Shown: positions 13,417 to 17,100 of the stretch, piece by piece
How the letters are laid out: every line of letters begins with the position of its first letter
Numbering within the stretch: the stretch's first letter is position 1
DNA from: Geobacter sp. UBA2189
Lineage (GTDB): Bacteria > Desulfobacterota > Desulfuromonadia > Geobacterales > Pseudopelobacteraceae
DNA length: 17,100 bases
Direction of reading: 5' to 3'
Assembly: GCA_002328035.1 (NCBI GenBank)
Contig: DCVL01000059.1
Location: 1 to 17,100, forward strand
Notes under the pieces: generated by a model
Database searches by the model: none
What the model saw: the letters and a program-made list of their open reading frames with translations, nothing else
What the model was told of the DNA's origin: nothing
Position numbers and translations under genes: made by a program

Positions 13417-14643
13417 ATGCCAATCCTTGTGATCACAGATATACCCAGACTTTCATCGCTATTTGAAAATATGGCTAAAGACCATGAGTGGTTTGTTGTT
13501 GTCAACGACATCCACCGTGGAATTGAAGAGCTGGAAAAACGGAAGCCTGAACTGCTAATCTTTCAGAATTATCTTGCAGGTCTTTCTGCCGATATTCTGT
13601 ACAAGCACCTCAAATCAAGACTGGGACATCACAAAACACGCTTTGGGCTGATAAGTTCACCTGAAAAGCTTGATCCGGATATAACCTCTTACTTTGAGAT
13701 TATTATTGACCCAACGATTACTGACGAAAATCTGGAATCCATAATTCAGAATCTTCTGAATCATAACGGCACTAAAGTCCCTGACGAAGTACCACAAAAG
13801 AAAATTCCTGCCATCTCATTGCCTGAGATAACTCCTCAGAAATCCACAGAAGAGACAGTTCAACCAATCATATATAATTTTCCACAACACAACGGTATAT
13901 CAATCATTTCTGACTTCAGCAGACATCTTGATACCAACACAGAAGAAATGAAGTATAAATCACCAGCTTTGGCTGATAATGGAACGGAAGCGGAAGCAAA
14001 CGAGAGACACCACCACTCTTCGATGATAACAGATCCCGATCTTCCAACACCATGGTATCGCAGGACAGGCTTTATAATCGGAACTATTACTTTGTTGCTG
14101 GTAATATTTGTAACCATACTACAGCAACGTCCAAAACAGCCAAAAACTGAGGTTAAAAAGAGACCAGAAACAACCGTTAAGGCATCCGTTCAGACTGTCT
14201 CTTCAACTACAACAAATACGGTTCCTCTTGATTCTGCTCTCTCCAAACCTCCTTTAAATCAAGGTTTGGCATCCCACGGCAAAGGACGCCCCAAAAAGCT
14301 GCCTGCATTCATTCCCAAAGAATATGCTAATCCAGCCTATTCAAAGGAGAATCAGGGATGGGAACAGTATTTGGGACAGACCAGTGAATACAGGGTATTT
14401 CGCGCTAAAGACAAAACTATCCGTGCAATTCAGATAATAGACCGCAGCGGTTCAGGGATTCAGGAATCTTTTTACGGCACTATTTTAAAGGAGATTACCG
14501 GTGTTGCTGCAATGCGCCCTGAATCTTCAGAAACAAAGGAAGGTTACGAAATCAGAAGAGGTGAGGCAGCCGGACTTCAAATTATCCAGTATAGAGATGC
14601 ACAGGGTGGAAGGATGCGCGGATTTGTAATGATCTGGCCGTAA
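13417..14643 (+). CDS. Unrecognised membrane protein with degenerate receiver-like N-terminus
   Basis: The family is not recognised. The 408 residues show an N-terminal alpha/beta region (1-115) with the rhythm of a response-regulator receiver (MPILVITDIPRLSSLFENMA, then ELLIFQNYLAG, RFGLISSPE and YFEIIIDP). The position of the phospho-acceptor Asp holds Phe49/Gln50, so it would not be phosphorylated in the usual way. A polar linker follows, then one membrane segment (about 218-235, GFIIGTITLLLVIFVTIL) preceded by RR, a Ser/Thr/Pro/Lys-rich stretch, and a small C-terminal domain (about 310-408) ending GRMRGFVMIWP. The layout predicts the receiver-like part in the cytoplasm and the C-terminus outside. 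The start at 13417 has GGAG seven bases upstream; the frame stays open further upstream but without a better site. It stands alone, facing the LysM gene across 29 bases. Confidence 0.7.
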   Translation: MPILVITDIPRLSSLFENMAKDHEWFVVVNDIHRGIEELEKRKPELLIFQNYLAGLSADILYKHLKSRLGHHKTRFGLISSPEKLDPDITSYFEIIIDPTITDENLESIIQNLLNHNGTKVPDEVPQKKIPAISLPEITPQKSTEETVQPIIYNFPQHNGISIISDFSRHLDTNTEEMKYKSPALADNGTEAEANERHHHSSMITDPDLPTPWYRRTGFIIGTITLLLVIFVTILQQRPKQPKTEVKKRPETTVKASVQTVSSTTTNTVPLDSALSKPPLNQGLASHGKGRPKKLPAFIPKEYANPAYSKENQGWEQYLGQTSEYRVFRAKDKTIRAIQIIDRSGSGIQESFYGTILKEITGVAAMRPESSETKEGYEIRRGEAAGLQIIQYRDAQGGRMRGFVMIWP

Positions 14644-14672
14644 AATCTTTGATTTGACGACTTTAATTTTAT

Positions 14673-15257
14673 CTATTTGGAAAGTTTCAGATAGCACTCA
14701 GCCCTGTTCAGGAACGCATCAGGTATCATGGAAGATTCAGGATAGTCGCTTATAAAACCATCAAAAAGCTTGATCGCATCATAACAATCCCCCTTTTTGA
14801 AGGCAGTCATAGCATGGCTGAAGTCAGCCTTCTCTGTAGCCGTTATAATTATCTTTCTTCTATCTTGAGATTTCTCAGTAGGCTGGCTGTTCAGTTTTTG
14901 AAATGCTGCTTTATGCTGTTTTGACTTTTTTACTGCAACATTGACTCTCTTTGGCTCGGTCTTATGCAATACAGGTACACGCAACACCTGCCCGGGATGA
15001 ATCAGGTGGGGGTTCTTTATCTGATTAAAGAGAAGGATCTGAGGGTAGTAATAACCATGGTTAGAGTATCGCTTGGAAATACGGGAAAGAGTCTCCCCTC
15101 TTTTCACAGTAACCTCTTTTACAAGTATACCTTCTAAAGCTTCAACAACCTCAGCGTTTGTTTTCTCTGGTTTGTAAAGATAATGCTCTCCCGAAGCCAG
15201 CGATGCAGAAAAGAGCAGTATCATAAGCAATGAGATTTTAATGCCTGTCCGACGCAT
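14673..15257 (-). CDS. Secreted LysM-domain protein with C-terminal TPR-like segment
   Basis: This 194-residue exported protein starts with a signal peptide (MRRTGIKISLLMILLFSASL, cleavage probably after ASG at 21-23). A LysM domain (about 48-96: VKRGETLSRISKRY to HPGQVLRVPVL) would bind peptidoglycan. A Lys/Gln-rich linker follows, then a single TPR-like helical pair (about 145-192: AMTAFKKGDCYDAIKLFDGF and DAFLNRAECYLKL). A periplasmic, wall-bound role is likely. The start at 15257 is preferred because AGG lies about seven bases upstream and it directly follows the stop of the preceding gene with one base between. An ATG seven codons earlier would add polar residues before the signal peptide. 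Translational coupling to the large repeat protein upstream suggests a joint envelope function. Confidence 0.85.
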   Translation of the reverse strand: MRRTGIKISLLMILLFSASLASGEHYLYKPEKTNAEVVEALEGILVKEVTVKRGETLSRISKRYSNHGYYYPQILLFNQIKNPHLIHPGQVLRVPVLHKTEPKRVNVAVKKSKQHKAAFQKLNSQPTEKSQDRRKIIITATEKADFSHAMTAFKKGDCYDAIKLFDGFISDYPESSMIPDAFLNRAECYLKLSK

Positions 15258-15258
15258 A

Positions 15259-17100
15259 TCAGTACCTGTTCCCCGCATGATCCTGGTAAGTTAGCAGACT
15301 TTTTAGCTGCACACCGGTACCAACTTCTATACCTGATTTTATTCTGAAAGAGGCCTTCACAGTCCGCTTCTCACCGGCTCCCAGTTCATTAAAGCGCCAG
15401 ATTGAACTGCCCGCCAGACTTTTGTCAGCTTTCTGATCGGCAGCCACTAACTCCACCTGCTCTGGCCATGCAACCTCCAACTCAACCATCTTGGCAAGAT
15501 TTGAACCCTTATTAATCAGATCCAGCTCGACGGTAAGCAACTCACCAGGAACCATACTCCCCTGACGACCTTTCATCGCAAATTGCAACAGCGGCCTTGA
15601 ATAGTTTATCTGAGCCTCAGAAGAAACAGACCTGTCTCTTGCCGATTCAGGAACCGCAATTAAGGAGATTTTATCAACAGATCCATCCCTCGCAGCCTTT
15701 GAAGTGGAAATTTCCAGAAGCAATGCAGCCTCTTCTTTTGGCTCCAAAGGTCCAATAGCGGTTATCTCAGGTTCTCTAGGCTGCCTTAATCCGTCACGGT
15801 TAAGGTCATGATAGATTACAATCTTTTGAGATGCTGAAATTGCAGCCAGTGTAACCTGCTCTCGCTGATTACCTTTGTTCACAACCCTGGCAGGCAGAGA
15901 AACGGTCTGTCCTGGTATAGCAGTAACACGACTATGCCCCATTCTAAGTTCAAGAGCAGTTAAAGGAAGTACAGAAGTTGCGTTTGAGAGGAAGCTACCC
16001 CTTATCTTCAACGAATTATTTACTACATCAGCACGCAACATAAGTTCCTGGCCAGACAGAGCCTCCTCCTCCAATCTGAATGCAACTGTCAGATCACGAC
16101 TCTCTCCAGACTTTAGAGTTAGTCCATCTAATACCAGAGCTGCGTTCATCTCCTGTCGGAAGCCTGTAGCGTTAAGTTCAAGCGGTTTGTATTGAGCAGG
16201 ATAATTAAGGCGCAGGGTGACATCCTGAGCAGTTGTGGATCCAACGTTAAGAACAGCAATTCTATAATTAACCGTCTCGCCCGGAAGCATATGGTTCTTC
16301 TCTGTCTTAACCACTGCACGCAAGAGAGGAGCCGAAGCAACAAGTGGAATAACCCTGCTTTGAGATACCTCGGACGTAAATTGTGAGGCAGCTTTTACAG
16401 GATAAGCTATTCTAAGACCGTCTATAGAAGCGGGTGGCACAGACAAGAGGATTTGTCCCTTAAACCTCTTACCAGGAGCAATAAGCGGGGTCTGATTGAT
16501 TATCTGTTCTGAATCTGCGACCGAAAAACGTACACCAAATTCTGGTGGAAAACCTGATTCAAGACAAAAGCTATCCTTACCATTTCCACGGTTCTGGATC
16601 TCAAAAGGAATAGCTGTCCTGCCAGCCACCTGTACAGGACTCTTTGGATGGTTCAGAGCAAATTCAAATGCTGCGTACTGGGCAACCTCAAGCGCCAATA
16701 TCTGGGTAATACCGGTTGATTCTGTTGAAGGCACAGAAGCTGTGGTTGAAGGCATTGCAACAGCAACCCCCAACTCATTCAAACGTGCAACCGCAGTACA
16801 GGCTGCCTGAGTACCGGGAAAACGTTCAAGAATACGCTTGTATTCTGCAATCGCCTTGTCTTTAAGACCTGCACGCTCTGACTTTAGCCTTTCCTCAGCT
16901 ACATTCTGGATTTTAGCCTTCTCACTGGCTATTACTTTGGCTTTTGCCTGACGCTCAACTTCAGCCTTCTCAGCAGCAATACGTTCAGCTTCCGCCTTTA
17001 CCTTAAGAGCTTGCTCCTTCTCAGCTGCTTCTATGTCAGCCTTTTCTTTTGCAAGACGGTCTGCCTCAACCTTGGCTATCTCAACACGCTTGGCTTCAGC
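15259..17100 (-). CDS. Large envelope protein: charged helix, TPR and Ig-like repeats (5' end missing)
   Basis: The frame is open to the right edge, so at least 613 residues belong to it; the start lies outside. A shorter start at the TTG at 16782 would be misleading, because the frame continues upstream with sensible sequence. The first 80 or so visible residues are rich in Ala, Glu, Lys and Arg (AEAKRVEIAKVEADRLAKEK type), a TolA-like helix or coiled coil. A TPR unit follows (DKAIAEYKRILERFPG). Next come about four beta-rich modules of the CARDB/NEW3/DUF11 kind, each with a pattern like PGxxVxxxxxVxNxGxxxxxVxL (starts near 159, 273, 396 and 517). A calcium-loop-like DLNRDG (432-437) lies inside, as in SdrD-type surface proteins. 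An exported, structural role is likely; the signal peptide would be outside the window. Confidence 0.75.
   Translation of the reverse strand, partial: AEAKRVEIAKVEADRLAKEKADIEAAEKEQALKVKAEAERIAAEKAEVERQAKAKVIASEKAKIQNVAEERLKSERAGLKDKAIAEYKRILERFPGTQAACTAVARLNELGVAVAMPSTTASVPSTESTGITQILALEVAQYAAFEFALNHPKSPVQVAGRTAIPFEIQNRGNGKDSFCLESGFPPEFGVRFSVADSEQIINQTPLIAPGKRFKGQILLSVPPASIDGLRIAYPVKAASQFTSEVSQSRVIPLVASAPLLRAVVKTEKNHMLPGETVNYRIAVLNVGSTTAQDVTLRLNYPAQYKPLELNATGFRQEMNAALVLDGLTLKSGESRDLTVAFRLEEEALSGQELMLRADVVNNSLKIRGSFLSNATSVLPLTALELRMGHSRVTAIPGQTVSLPARVVNKGNQREQVTLAAISASQKIVIYHDLNRDGLRQPREPEITAIGPLEPKEEAALLLEISTSKAARDGSVDKISLIAVPESARDRSVSSEAQINYSRPLLQFAMKGRQGSMVPGELLTVELDLINKGSNLAKMVELEVAWPEQVELVAADQKADKSLAGSSIWRFNELGAGEKRTVKASFRIKSGIEVGTGVQLKSLLTYQDHAGNRY

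Noticed and set aside
16500..16782. Start of the repeat protein at the TTG at 16782
   Set aside because: The frame stays open for another 318 bases to the window edge and encodes a TPR unit and a charged helix, so the true start is outside.
1..17100. CRISPR arrays, tRNA or rRNA genes
   Set aside because: No regularly spaced direct repeats, tRNA cloverleaf elements or rRNA-like stretches were found by reading.

Overview
The window looks like a chromosomal segment of a Gram-negative, anaerobic-type bacterium. The nearest match I can suggest is the Desulfuromonadota (Geobacter and relatives). The reasons are the phoB-phoR-ppx and Pit/DUF47 phosphate genes, a sigma-54 activator built on an iron-only-hydrogenase-like sensor, and the pairing of a TIGR03960/DUF2344 radical SAM protein with ribonuclease G. 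By eye the base composition is only moderately GC, lower than in many cultured Geobacter. The assignment rests on gene content and style, not on a marker gene. No tRNA, rRNA or CRISPR array was seen.

Layout: (1) 1-167 is the start of an IS630-type transposase-like gene cut by the left edge. (2) 225-6089, all on the minus strand, is phosphate handling. A DUF47 PhoU-like protein and a Pit transporter form a two-gene operon ending in an intrinsic terminator, followed by phoB-phoR and then an exopolyphosphatase/GppA gene. Upstream of both phoB and the DUF47-pit pair there is the same triple repeat with 11-bp phasing, read here as a Pho box. (3) 6300-8989, plus strand, is a small signalling module. 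A 767-residue regulator joins ferredoxin-like clusters, a hydrogenase-like H-cluster fold, a further Fe-S domain, a sigma-54 AAA+ motor and a Fis-type HTH. It is followed by a canonical -24/-12 promoter driving a 60-residue ribbon-helix-helix protein. An inverted repeat with identical spacing (TGTG-N10-CACA) lies upstream of both genes. (4) 9104-13147, minus strand, is ribonuclease G preceded by a fused radical SAM/DUF2344 protein. Their predicted leader has a good sigma-70 promoter and an intrinsic terminator directly ahead of the ribosome binding site, suggesting attenuation. (5) 13417-14643, plus strand, is an unrecognised membrane-anchored protein with a degenerate receiver-like N-terminus. 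(6) 14673-17100, minus strand, is an envelope pair: a secreted LysM/TPR protein, and upstream of it a large protein with an Ala/Glu/Lys-rich helix, a TPR and repeated Ig-like modules, whose 5' end lies beyond the right edge.

Working together: PhoR/PhoB probably senses phosphate limitation and acts on its own operon and on the low-affinity Pit system. Ppx would recycle polyphosphate. The regulator/RHH pair looks like a redox- or hydrogen-responsive circuit and is the most novel part of the window. The radical SAM/RNase G pair belongs to RNA metabolism. The last two genes belong to the cell envelope.
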